A stretch of DNA of 64,000 nt, taken from assembly GCA_025345505.1 (NCBI GenBank), contig JANVCC010000125.1, positions 2,866,894-2,930,893 on the forward strand, read 5' to 3'. The position numbers and the translations under genes were made by a program. Origin of the DNA: Todiramphus chloris collaris. Its lineage: Eukaryota; Chordata; Aves; Coraciiformes; Alcedinidae. This document shows positions 45,827 to 57,267 of the stretch, in pieces; positions within the stretch are counted from its first letter, which is position 1, and every line of letters begins with the position of its first letter. Below the pieces are notes generated by a model. That model was not told where the DNA came from, made no database searches, and saw only the letters and a list, made by a program, of their open reading frames with translations.

Positions 45827-45891
45827 TAGAGCAGGAGACTGGACTAGAGATCCCCAGGGGTCCTTTCTAAACTAAATTATTTTGTGGTTCT
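45827..45891 (+). mobile_element. Older CR1 3' terminus
   Basis: AGAGCAGGAGACTGGACTAG, then GATCCCCAGGGGTCCTTTC, TAAACTAAATTATTTTGTGG and TTCT match a diverged CR1 3' end. It is in the same orientation as the fragment at 45035 and could be the end of that same element, separated by about 590 bp of decayed or inserted sequence. Confidence 0.65.
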
Positions 45892-48800
45892 CAGCAGAGG
45901 AAAGAGAAGATATTTGTTTTGATGAGGAGAGGAAAGAGAAGGAGGAAGCGATGACTTCAGTGTCCTTCATTAACCCTACTGATAACACAGTGAATCATGA
46001 TCATCTGATTTACATGGCACTGCTCACTGCTGGCTGCAGGAGAAACTCTGCACTTTTCCTTTTCAAGGGTCTCAAGGATGGCTCACACACATACCCTGCC
46101 TCCTTCAGAGGAGAGCCCAAAGTGGAGATAAATCTGTATCTTAGTTTTCCCCAGAACCAGAGGCATAAGCTGGCCCAGCTCTGCAGTGACACACTGGCAG
46201 ATGCCAGACTCCAGTCTCCCAGCCTTCTTCATCTCCAGCCATGTGATCTCCAATGACAGTCCTGTGCCAGACCATAGGTGTACTCTCCAGGTCCCTCCTC
46301 TACACAGAGCCTCAGTGTGTCAGAGCCATCAGGATGTCAGAATATGTCCTGCCCTGGCTACAGGCTGGCAGAGATGGTCCCCACCAGATGGGAATGCTCT
46401 TCATCTTCTGTCCATCTTCACAATCTGATGTGTATTTGTGGCTGGGCATCCTCCAACTTTTCTACAGAGATTGGTCCTCTCCCCTGGTGTTACGGTGGGG
46501 ACAGAAGGACTGTGACCCCATGATGCTGTTCTCAAACCACTCGATCCCAAGCACCTCACTCTCCTCACCCACCCATTTTCACAGCATGTATAGGAAAAAT
46601 CTTTCTTTGGACTTCTGAGAGCCCTGGGTTGATGGGGTGAAAACTGTTGGTCATCTGGAGAGTTATAGACATGCATACTGATTATGTAAGGGGATTTCCT
46701 AACCACTTAGGAAACCTGTCTGAAAAACAAACCCAAGCAAAATAAAAGAAAAAAATACTTCTTGCAAACAGCTTCCTCAAAGAGCTCGAGCATGTGGTAG
46801 CCAGACAGGATAGACCCTGCTCCTGCCCCGGCTCAGCCACTCAGCTTTCCTCAGACACTCTCCCAGCCTGCCCTGCAGCCCCAGCCGAGTCTTCAGTTTG
46901 CAGAGTGATTTATCCCCCACCTGCCTCAGAAAGTTTTAGTCATCACCCAGCTGCTGAATAACCCTCTTGTCTGAATTCCCCTGGAGGCCCCAAAGACTCT
47001 CTGCTTATCTAACGCTCATTTGGCTGGATAATTTGAAGGCAGTTTGCAAGCCCTGTGGAAGTGACCCGCTTTAAGAAGTCAGTTCAGCTTTTCAATCCCC
47101 TCGGCTGCAACATCAGCAGTTTCCCTCATATTTTTATTTCTGCCCGGTGCAGGCTCTGACATTTCTTCTGTCCCAGTGTCATGTTTACCATGTTGAGGAT
47201 CAGAAGATGGAGAGGTGCCCTGGGTTCCCATCACAACCCGTGCGTTACCTTCCCGGACCCATGGAAACTTGATCACAGGAGATCATTTACAAAGGCTAAT
47301 TGATCTTAAAAGTCTTTTTTTCATCTCATCCTAGAGTATTTGAAAGTGGCTTCCTAGAGCAGGACTGTCCTCTGAGTGCAGTATTAACAGCTTGTTCCTG
47401 CACTTTCTATTCTTTGAGCGCTATTGATTAATCCCACTGCTGCTTTCTGTTTTGCTGGCAGGGTTGGATTGCTTTCTCGCTGCTGGGGAGATAAGCTGCA
47501 GCCTTCCCATGGGCAGAGAACAACAGGTATTTAGTTCCAGTGCTAATGCTTTCCAACAAAAACTTTGTTTTCTGCAACCAATCTCGTGCCTGGCTTTGAA
47601 ACCCACTTTGAATGAATCTATTCACTGCACAACCGCCCACGTGAACGTATGTCAAAAATTAGTCAGACAATCACCTTGTGTTTGCTCCCCTGCTCCCAGT
47701 GTGTGCCCAGCATTTCCTGAAAGCACTAACTGGAAGTGGCAAAATCATCCTTCCCCTCTGAAATGACAGCCATCTTCTCAGACCTTTTCAAGGCCAGATC
47801 CTACAATAGCTAATGAATATAACTGTCAATAGCTAAGGATCTTGATTTCTGATGTACAAGAGATAAAAAGCTAATCCTGCCTTGTTTTTTCTTGATCTGC
47901 TTTTTCCCCTTTGCTCTTCCATACCTTTGAATCCTTTCTTTACCCATCAGACGAGTCTGGTGAAGCACCAAATATAGTAGGGTTCAAAATTCCTACCTCT
48001 TTTCCAAATATTGGTTGCTGGATAGAGGAAAAATGTCTTTCGGTGCCCCCCACCAATAGAAATACAGTGCTGTGAGTACACTGAATATTACCCCAGAGTA
48101 GAAGTCTCTAAAAATCTCCAAATTCTCTCTCTAGCCCCACCTCTGATCTCCAAAAACACCGTTTTCATTTTTCCACTTCTCAAAGGATAGCTTGCCCTCT
48201 TTGCTATGTCCTCTCCCATGCATTCTTGGGCTTGTAGTTCCCCAGTCTCCAAGTCCTGGCTTGGATGGGCTGAAAGTGTGCCATTGAGGGAGGATGGCTT
48301 TGAGGCATGGGTCATACTGGTGATAGGAGAATGGATCACAACAATACCCTCCATCCTTGGTATGTGTTTCTGTGCTGGTTATATCAGCTGCTTTTACCAC
48401 TCGTGAGAACCAGATGCAGCTTCAGAGGGAAGAACTTAGTTGCTGGAGGAAAGCACCAAAGTTGGATGGGATGCAGTGGAGGGATGTTGCATTGTTTTAG
48501 CCTCGAAACCTATAGGGCCTGAATTGAAGCCAGAGAAATGTCAGTGAAAGATAACATGGGATTTTTAGATCACGAGTGGATCAGCCTGAATATAAGGTGA
48601 GATCTTTTCAGAAATAAAGATTTGTACAAAATCCATCTTGTTTTACAATTTTGCTCTGTAGGCGAGATGGTCCCTTTAGGAGGCCCAGACACGTTAGCAG
48701 GTCACAGCTCTGTTGTATGTCAGGACTCTTCCAGTTCTGCCCCTGGTGGGAACTCTCTAAGGATACTCACGTCCTGCCCATCCTTTCCTGTTCCATCTCT

Positions 48801-51800
48801 TCCTTGCTCCGTCTCTATCTCCTTGTGTTTGCTTCCTTTCCCTTCCCAGCTCACGACTCTGTCTCGAGCTGTCTTGCAGGCTCTGACCTCATCCCTAGCG
48901 ACCTTGCTGTCGAGTCCTGCTTCTCTCTGCTTCCCAGTCGCCTTCACCCAATTATCATGTTACTTTCTGCCCTCTTAGAGGAACTCTGCCAAAAATCTCC
49001 CCTCTGTGCTGCTTGCTTGCCAGGTCTGAGCAGGAAAATACTGTTTCCTGCAATTTCATTAGCAGCAGTCAGGAAGGTCTCTCCCGCTGAGGGAAGGCAC
49101 TTCACTGAATTACATCCCTCACTTGGCTGCCTTAGAGGAGATTGTGTGTGTTAAATCCGGACCCTTCTGTCCCTTATTTTCCTCCTGCAGATGCACCATG
49201 AGAGGCAGTAAGAGCAGAGATGTGAGGCACATCCCTAACCCAGGTGGGTGTCCTCACAGCCCCTGTGTAATTTGACCTTGTGGAAAATACACATGTCCTA
49301 ATCTGAGCCACCAACTCCAGGGGAAGCCCCAGCGAGGGCAAGAGGTCCCACGGCTTTCCCGTGGTAGACCAAACTGTGTCAGAGCTCAGGCTCTCCTGGG
49401 GGCTCATTAGCAGCACAGCAGAGATCTTTTGTAACAGGTTAGTTGGCATATTTGATGGTTTTGTAACTGGACATGGTCCTTTGGGGCATGTCTTGGTGTC
49501 ATTTTTCCTGAGCCAGCTGCTATCTGTAGCATTGCACTGATCAGGAGGAGGTGCCAGCAGTGCCCGTTGCTGTATTTGTTCACAGAACTGATGCAGAGAA
49601 GGAGCTGGATTGTGGCAGATGGTGGCAGATTCACCCTTCATAGTCAGTTGAGAGGAACAGGCATGGCTAGGATGTCTTATCCTAGGCCATGTCTCCCCGT
49701 GGATGCTACAGAATCTAGATGCAGATACCCGCTCCTGTCTTCAGTGACCTTAAGGTTCAGGCAGTAATTGCCTCAATTTGCAGATCTCATTGTGGCTAAG
49801 ACAAACTGGGAACTAAGGGACCCTCTGGAAGAGGGAGCAGCAGAACTACTAGTCCCTAAGGGAACTTGGCTGAGCAGGATGGTGTCTTAGTTCTTCAACG
49901 TTTTGGCAAGCATCGGGTGAGGTTTCTTTGGCAGTTCTGCACCTGCAGGTCTCTCTCAGTCTCGCTCTGACCCCTTCTCAATTGCAGATACAATCCTTTC
50001 CTTTTTATAAAGAAGGATGGGGCATGTGTGACCATAAGCACAGCGCCTCGCATGTTGGGGACTATGATTTGTGAGTCAAAGTCTTGGTGCACTCCCTCAA
50101 ACACACTCATAACTGGAGCTGGAAATAACAAAAGGAAACAGCAAGCAGGGATGAGTCACTAAATGGCTAAAATCCTCTTTCCAGGTCAGTCAGGCGAGGC
50201 AGTCCAGCTACCTTCCCTGCCTTCCCATCTGATGTGCTCTTGTGCACTTACACCAGAGCATCTCGTGTAATGAAAAGGATTGCTTTTGATAGATGAAGGC
50301 TCCTGATTATGTAATTGCCCTTGTAAGGAAGCGCAGAGAAGAATTTTAGCAATATTGCTGGCTCTTATGCAAGACCGTTGCCAGTGTTTACTCTGCAGAG
50401 ATGTGAATCTCCTCTGTCATTTGGGCAGAAAATGATGCCTTAATCTTTTAAGACATTTATGAAACATTGGATTATACCAGGATCAGTGTGCTATCATCTG
50501 GAAGAAATTTACTGGCTGATTGGGTTGCGCAGAACTTTTCAAGGCAGGTTTTATATTTAAACTTTGCATTTCCGTGCCGGAAGAACAGCAGATATCAAGC
50601 TCTTAAGAGCCTTGGATAAATCATGAGGTCCTAGTTTTCAGCAATTACTATCAGTGGAAAGTTGGGCTTGTGCATCTGTCAAGAATAGAAACTGTATGGC
50701 TGATCACTGGTCTCCTAGATACATTTTTATCATATTTCTCAGCTAACGGGAATTAAACAGGGCTAAATTGCACAGTAATGCCAAGAGGTCATCCTCAGCC
50801 TTAACTGTTCCCTGGAGGGCTGTGAGATGATTTAATGACACAGGTTTAGTGTTCTAAGTAGTGACTAAATTAGGAACATAGTAAAGTGCACGCACCGAAC
50901 CAACTTCAGCTAAGTTTGCTCTGGTCTTCTAGCAAGTGTCAAAACTATTGTCCATATTTGAGAAAAAAATTCTCCTTGTCTTCGCTTTTTCCCCTGCTCC
51001 TTTGGCAACTTGGAGTCAGTGGAGGTTTCTGGGATGTATATTTGAATGCTTGTTGCAGTATAGGGAAGCATCTGGGCTTAAAAGCTTGGTTTTCAGCCTT
51101 GCTTTGTTTGTGGCTCCCCACATTTTCCTGTGGAGGTGCAGTCCATCAGACAGTGTTTTCAAGCCAGCTCCAAGAGGCTTGTGCCTCTGAGTGAGCCTCA
51201 GCCCCAAAGGACTCTATGAACCACAGCCTGTGGTGTAGCCTTCATCACCTTCTTCCTCCAACCAGGCTCTCTCCTTGCTTTTAGTTACATCTAACGTAGT
51301 CATTGAGGCACTGGCTCACTCTGACAGGTCCCACTGGAGAGATGGTGCCTATTTCTCTGTCTCTCAGCTGGCTGGGTAGGAAATGGTACCTGTGGGAAGC
51401 AAGGTAAAAGCCATGATGTTTAATACGGGGCACTGGAGAATCACAGCAAGAACCTGTAGATCCTGGGCAGATCCCGTAAGGTCTCTGCAGTGGCCAGGAG
51501 GGGTGGTAGACATGTTTCTGGCTTTCTGAGATGTTTGCAGCACACAGAGCATGTCTGAGGGCCTGCCTTGATCCAATATGGATATTCAAGCCCAAACTGG
51601 TTGCACAATTTTGCACAGGATTGAGAATTATTGATTCAGACCAAGTGTTGATTTAGTTTTGACCAGAGACCTGGACCCACATTAACCAGCTTTGGAGGCT
51701 CAGGATGTCTTCCAAAGCAGTAAAGCTCAAAGCTTGAGGGTGTCAACACAAGTAGTGCCATAAAAATGCTGCCCTGTTTGAGACAGCCTTTTGAGTGTAC

Positions 51801-54149
51801 GTGCAATCGTGTGCTCACACAGGGTCCAGTCAGATACTGGACACAAATAATAACCTTGCCACTCTCCTTACTGCAGTAAAATGCTGGCCAAATCTACCAA
51901 ACACTGGACCTTTTTCTAGGAAGTCCAGCCTTGTGATTCCCACACTTTTCCATGCCCTATAGAATAAAAAAAAAGGAAAGTGTGCAACAAACTACAGTTA
52001 AAAGGTGATACCTGGTATCCCTTGGGAATCTGGTCATAGTCCCTGCTATGGGAACTCCTCTGCAGGGCAAATGCCCATCTTATGCTCAGAGGAGCAGAGG
52101 AAGACCCAAACATGCCCATGTGTGCACACCTGGACCATCTGGAGTAAAGCACTGACAGCACTTCGTAGCCCTCTTAGCCTGACACCAGCAGCTGTACCCA
52201 CCCCTACATACACAATACTCCAGGCTTGTTTCTTGCTTTTCACCAGATGTTTGCAAATCATCAACCAAAAGGTTCACCTCCCCACATCCTTCCTCTCCAA
52301 TAACCCAGAAATGGATCCACATCTTCTGGTTGTTCCTTCTTTTACAGGCAGGGACGTGGCAGAGCCGGGGACAACAAATGTTGTGGACCTGGCTGTTCCA
52401 AGAGCAGGTTAAACAGAGCTCTCAGGAGTGGCTCAGGCATGCTTGATCTTGCCTTGGGGCAGAGGGAAGGTAGAGGTCACCTCTTGGTGTCCTTCCCAGT
52501 CCTGCTCTCAGTGGTTTGATGATACACCCAGTTACTTTGGAAACGAGGCCCTCCCATCGGTGACACACACATTTTCTCTTAGTCTTCCTGCTCATGTCTT
52601 ACCAGTGCTCTTGTTTCCAGTGTTTACAGTGCCTGGGGCATCCAGTGAATGACATAGACAGAGCTCCTTGAATGTTGTCAACAGCATGTGCTGAAAAGAG
52701 ATCCCTACATCAAGCCCTGCTGCTGGTTCTTGCTTCTGCACAGAATGCTGATGGGTTAATGCTCTGTCAGCTCTCTGCCACATCAGGTGTTTGCTCTGCA
52801 CCCTCTGCTAACTCCTTGTTACACCAGGTACTAGCTCTCCTCCTGCAAAGCTCTCCGAAGAGTGCAAGGCCAGGAGCTCACCCACCAGAAACGTGAATGC
52901 TCTCAATGAATGGTGCTGGGGATGGGGAGTGCAGAGATGCCACTGACCCCATGGCGGGGACCAGGATGCCCACTGGCACCTTTTGGGGCTCAGAGAGAGT
53001 GCCATCATTGTGGCACAGAGATTGTGTTTGTAAGCAGGTCACCAGGTAAAGGCTGGGGCTGCCTGGGTGTGACAGGGACTCTTGCCTGTGTGGGAAGGAG
53101 TTAATTTCTCCTTGGGTGTGGAGGGCAAGGAACAGGGTGTGGGTCAATTAGGCACATAGTGTGAAGCACAGGAATGGCATCGCCTGGGAGATCTGTGGCT
53201 GGACATGGACTTATCAGCAGTTTGAAGCCCCCTCCAAATAACCCAGCCTTCCAGCAGGACTCTGCCACAGCAGGGGCTGAACCCCAGGTCAGCCTGGTGT
53301 GGAGCTGCAGACACAGGATGGGCATGCTGGGAGTCCTGGCAGTGGGACACCTCTCCAAGCACCAAGGTCCTGGGAACACGGTGTCTGTCCCACCTTGACT
53401 TTGCCCTGATGTAAATGATTAAACAGGGGACTGAGTAACAAAGAGTCCTTCTCATGGCCCTGGGCCAAGAGGAGGAAATCACAGCCTCCATGCAACCAGC
53501 ATCAGCGATGTTAACAGGGAGCAGCTTGGTTTGTTGTACTTCTCAAGCACCTCTGGTGGTGCTGTGGAAAGATGTGTCTGTCCACGGTGTGGGCAGACCA
53601 GCTGGACAGACAGAGAAGGTGAATGGAGGACCTGGATGCAGAAGAAGTCAAACACCCTGGGATGTGAGGCCAGACTGGTTGTGTAACCACAGTCCAGGGC
53701 TCAAAGTTGTGACCCTCATGAAGCACATAAGGGAAGGCGACTGGAATAGCAGTGACTTACCTGCTATTATCTGCCCGGCTTGCAAATAAATACTGTTCAT
53801 GTGTTTTGTTGGCAAAAGCCCTGTTCAGAAGCGGGAAGGTCAGTGACCTGCTGGAGAGGGGCCAAAGACAATGCTCTGGCCCTGCTGTGCTGTTGCCCAG
53901 CATTGGACTGGTGTGCCCCACTCACCCTGCCTTGGCAGGCTTTCCATCGCCAGGTCTGTCCAGGCCAACCTGGGCTTTGTTGTCAGGGCACAGAGGAGAT
54001 GTGAGTGAAGGACAAATGGCTCAGATGATGACATTTTGGAATCAACAAAAACCTGCCCCTGAAAGTGCCCTTCTTGACATGGGGCCACACCGGTGGGCAG
54101 AATGGTCACATGGGGGCTTCCATGCTTTGTTGCAGGAGCCTACGACTGC
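45892..54149. other. Unique non-coding stretch, no gene recognised
   Basis: About 8.3 kb without a recognised transposon. An exon-like 53-nt segment at 49190-49242 has a good acceptor (TTTTCCTCCTGCAG) and donor (CAG|GTGGGT) and one open frame (CTMRGSKSRDVRHIPNP), but no partner. The longest frame, 167 codons at 48651-49154, is Ser/Leu-rich, overlaps frames on both strands, and is not credible. Confidence 0.5.
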
Positions 54150-54212
54150 AGGATAGTTCAGGTTGGAGTGGACCCTGGGAGGTCTCTAGTGCAACCTGCT
54201 GCATACCTGGGG
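54150..54212 (-). mobile_element. Probable CR1 3' end remnant
   Basis: GGATAGTTCAGGTTGGAGTG, GACCCTGGGAGGTCTCTAG and TGCAACCTGCTGC resemble the reversed CR1 3' terminus (GGTTGGAAGGGACC, CTAGTCCAACC), so the element is on the minus strand. It is short and the octamer tail is missing. Confidence 0.6.
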
Positions 54213-55339
54213 GGATGACAAGGAGCCCTTTTTCTCATGTGTCACTCCTGGACAGCAGAGGGTGGCCTGCAGGACCAGTACTGGTGTGTGCAAAGTTCCT
54301 GGCTGGTAGATGGTGAATTACTGTTAGAGATGTGGTCAGCACATGGAGCTGGACTTTATTCTCATTCACGGACGTTGTAGGCTTCCAGAATGGGTCAAGT
54401 GTGTGAATGTATGCAAAATATATCTGTAGTGCTTGGCTCATCTTGAGATCTTCCATCCAGACATGAGATTCATATAAGATTCCAGCACTGTGAGTTAAAT
54501 CAGGTGCTGAGCATTGTGCCTTTACCACAAAACAAACTCTTATGTTGTTGGTGATAAAATTATGTCTGTCAGTCAAGTGCAGAGCTCTGGACTCCCCTTA
54601 CCATGGAGGATGGCATGTTGAAACACACAGTTGTAGAGGGGTGAGCTGTAACATCTCCATACAACTGATGGGGAACAGCACCCTGAAGAGAGTCAGTGGG
54701 TTTCAGTCAGAGGTCCATCCGAGCATCTCAAATAACGTGTGGTGCTTATGTTTCGTCAAGTGCGTTATCTGTACATCCAAGCAGTTATATTGCTTATTAG
54801 TCTCCACTCACAGTGCTGATGAGCTCCTCGGTGGCTGTAATGTGAGATCAGGCACCCAACACCCATGGAGACACCTACAATTAAGCATTGTAACCTGCAG
54901 CTGCCTCCTCTCCCTGGTGACTTTCCAAATGCCTGCTTGGAGGTCGTGTGGGAAGGTTGTGGTGGAGATGGGGAACACCTTTGGATCTCCTGACTCCCTG
55001 ACCTGTATGTTAACACCTGTTTTCTCATGCCATGGTGCTGAAACTGATGTCTTGTGTCCCCATCTTCTTCATTTCAACATCTTCCCAAGCTGTGTCTTGG
55101 CTTGTGCTTTGAGGCTTGGGCCACCATGGCTGGCTTCGTTCACAGAAAGTCTAGAACAGGGTGTCCCCACCCCTGACCTGAGGTGCTTCAAGGTTACAGG
55201 TCAATGACAACAGCATACAATAACAACAATAATGCTAGAACTCTTCTAATTGCCAGAAGAATAGCAGCAATTACTATTATTACCATTAATAACAATAGCA
55301 CTAAAATATTTTTTAATATCTACTGGTAGTTACTGTTAC
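54213..55339. other. Unique non-coding stretch ending in an AAT/AAC-rich run
   Basis: It contains the longest frame in the window (221 codons, 54542-55207), which is Cys-rich, lacks domains and has no splice context, so it is taken as chance. From about 55204 to 55318 the sequence is a degenerate AAT/AAC/ATT trinucleotide-like run directly before the next CR1. Confidence 0.5.
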
Positions 55340-55569
55340 TGTGGAAGGACTTGAGCGTGTTGGTTGACAAGAAGCTCAGCATGACCCAGCAACATGCACT
55401 TGCAGCCCAGAAAGCCAACTGCATCCTGGGCTGCATCAACTCGACCAGCAGGTCAAGGGAGGTGATCCTGCTCCTCCTTCTGGTCTAGTAAAAGGTGTCC
55501 CTGCCCAGGGCAGGCATGTTGGACCTTGATGAATTTTAAGGCCCATTCCAACCCAAAATGTTCTATTAG
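55340..55569 (+). mobile_element. CR1 LINE with internal deletion
   Basis: Sense strand. The first part (GTGGAAGGACTTGAGCG, CAGCATGACCCAGCAACATG, GCATCCTGGGCTGCATCAAC, GGGAGGTGATCCTG) is CR1 ORF2. At about 55480 it jumps to the 3' UTR (GTGTCCCTGCCCAGGGCAGG, ACCTTGATGAATTTTAAGG, ATTCCAACCCAAAATG), omitting several hundred bases found between these blocks in the copy at 56.5 kb. It ends near TTCTATTAG. Confidence 0.88.
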
Positions 55570-56514
55570 TCCTCCATCATATTAATCATAATGTCTTCTA
55601 TAAGCCCTCCTGAAACTGGAGTGCAGTGATTTGGCATTGGGAGAGAGGCTACTTTCAAATGGCCACAAAGAAAAGGCTCAGGAGTGACCTGCTGCACATC
55701 TGTCTGTGAAGGTGCTCAAAACTGTTCCTAAGAGGAGAAAAAAACCTCACAGAATGGGCAAATTCTAGAAGTCAAAAAGATGCACAAATACGTAATTTCC
55801 AGGGTTGGGAATTAACAGCAGGAGTATAAGGGATATTTGGAGTGCTGAGGAATTGGTGGTGCAGAGATGGTGGTCAAGGCTTTGCTTTTGGCAGTTCATC
55901 AGAAAGCTGCTGCTCAGAATTGCAAAGGTGATAGCTGTCATGTTCAGCCTGAAGGTTTCCCATGTGAACTTCCCATGCTGTTTGAACAACAGCTTTGTGT
56001 GTATCACCACTGCATGCAGCCACGGATCATCCTGATCACTCAGCAGTAGATGGAAAGGTAGGAGGATGTTCTCCTGTGAGGCAAATGCACTTCAACTGTG
56101 AAGTGTGGGGTTCCTGGAGCTGGGGGGAATTCATCTGCTTTCTTAGGGCAAGAGAAACGCTGAGTTTTAGGACTTCTGAAATATGGTTTTTTGAATCTGT
56201 GTTTTGAGATCTGTTTCCAGCTTGTGAAATAACGAAGTTAGCACATCAAAACTGAACCCCAATTAGAAAAAAAAAAGCAATCCCCCTTCCATCCACCTCA
56301 ATTTCATGATTACTTCATTTTCTTCTGTGGAAAAAAGCCTCAAACCCAAAAACTTTTGGGATATTGTTGCAATGTGGAAGGAAGCCAGATTCTGAAAATT
56401 AAAACCTGGGAGCAACAGCAGCTCCTGTCCACGTGGTCTTCTGAGATGACAGGCACAATCTGGCCCAGGTCTCTGTGTTCCCATGGCACGCAGTAAGGAT
56501 GATGTTCTGTGTTT
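55570..56514. other. Unique spacer between two CR1 copies
   Basis: About 950 bp between same-strand CR1 elements. No gene is recognised and only short frames are present. Confidence 0.5.
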
Positions 56515-57267
56515 TGCAGAAGACAGAGGTTCCAGGCCTGCACTTGGGTCACAACAACCCCAGGCAGCAGGCTTGGGGAGGAATGGCTGGAAAGCTGCCT
56601 TGTGGAAAAGGACCTGGGGGTGCTGGTGGATGGCCAGCTGAACATGAGCCAGCAGTGTGCCCAGGTGGCCAAGGTGGCCAACAGCATCCTGACTTGGATC
56701 AGAAATAGTGTGTCCAGAAGGACTAGGGAAGTGATTGACGCTGATGAGACTGCACCTCATATACTGGGTTCAGATTTGGGCCTCTCACTGCAGGAAAGAC
56801 ATTGAGGTGCTGAAGCATGTCCAGAAACTGGTGAAGGGTCTGAAGAACAAGTCTTATGAGGAGAGGCTGAGGGAACTGGGGTTGTTTAGCCTGGAGAAAT
56901 GGATGCTTGGGGAGACCTTATTGCTCTCTACAACTACCTGAAAGGAGGTTGGAGCCAGGTGGGGGTTGGGCTCTTCTCACAAGTAGCAAGTGACAGAACA
57001 AGGAGAAACAGCCTCAAGTTGTACCAGGGGCAGGTTGAGGTCGGACATTACGAAAAAATTCTTCCCCAGAAGGGCTGTCAAGCCCTGGAACAAGCTGCTC
57101 AGGGAAGTGGTGGAGTTATCATCCTTGGAGGTATTTAAAAGACCTGTAGATGTGGTGCTGAGGGACATGGTTTAGTGGTGGACTTGGCAGTGTTGGATTA
57201 GTGGTTGGTCTCAATGGTCTTAAAGGTCTTTTCTAACCTAAATGATTCTATGATGGCATGATTCTAC
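56515..57267 (+). mobile_element. CR1 LINE, longest copy (about 750 bp)
   Basis: Sense-strand CR1 from within ORF2 to the tail. It carries CTGCACTTGGGTCACAACAA, the GACCTGGGGGTGCTGGTGGA and CAGCAGTGTGCCCAGGTGG blocks, CTTATGAGGAGAGGCTGAGG, GTGACAGAACAAGGAG, TTTAGTGGTGGACTTGGCAG and an octamer tail with one disrupted unit. Peptide remnants include [16 protein letters not shown] (plus, within 56735-56941) and [15 protein letters not shown] (within 56990-57175), in different frames, so at least one frameshift has killed ORF2. The reverse transcriptase core is missing through 5' truncation. Confidence 0.95.

Noticed and set aside
45882..46256. 124-codon plus-strand frame with an acidic/basic N-terminus
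   Set aside because: It starts inside the CR1 3' terminus at 45827-45891, and no splice or homology support was found.
48651..49154. 167-codon plus-strand frame, Ser/Leu/Cys-rich
   Set aside because: It lies in a pyrimidine-rich block that opens several frames at once. No start context or family match.
54542..55207. Longest frame in the window, 221 codons, plus strand
   Set aside because: Cys-rich without a domain, signal peptide or splice context. One frame of this size is expected by chance among six frames of 64 kb of non-coding DNA.
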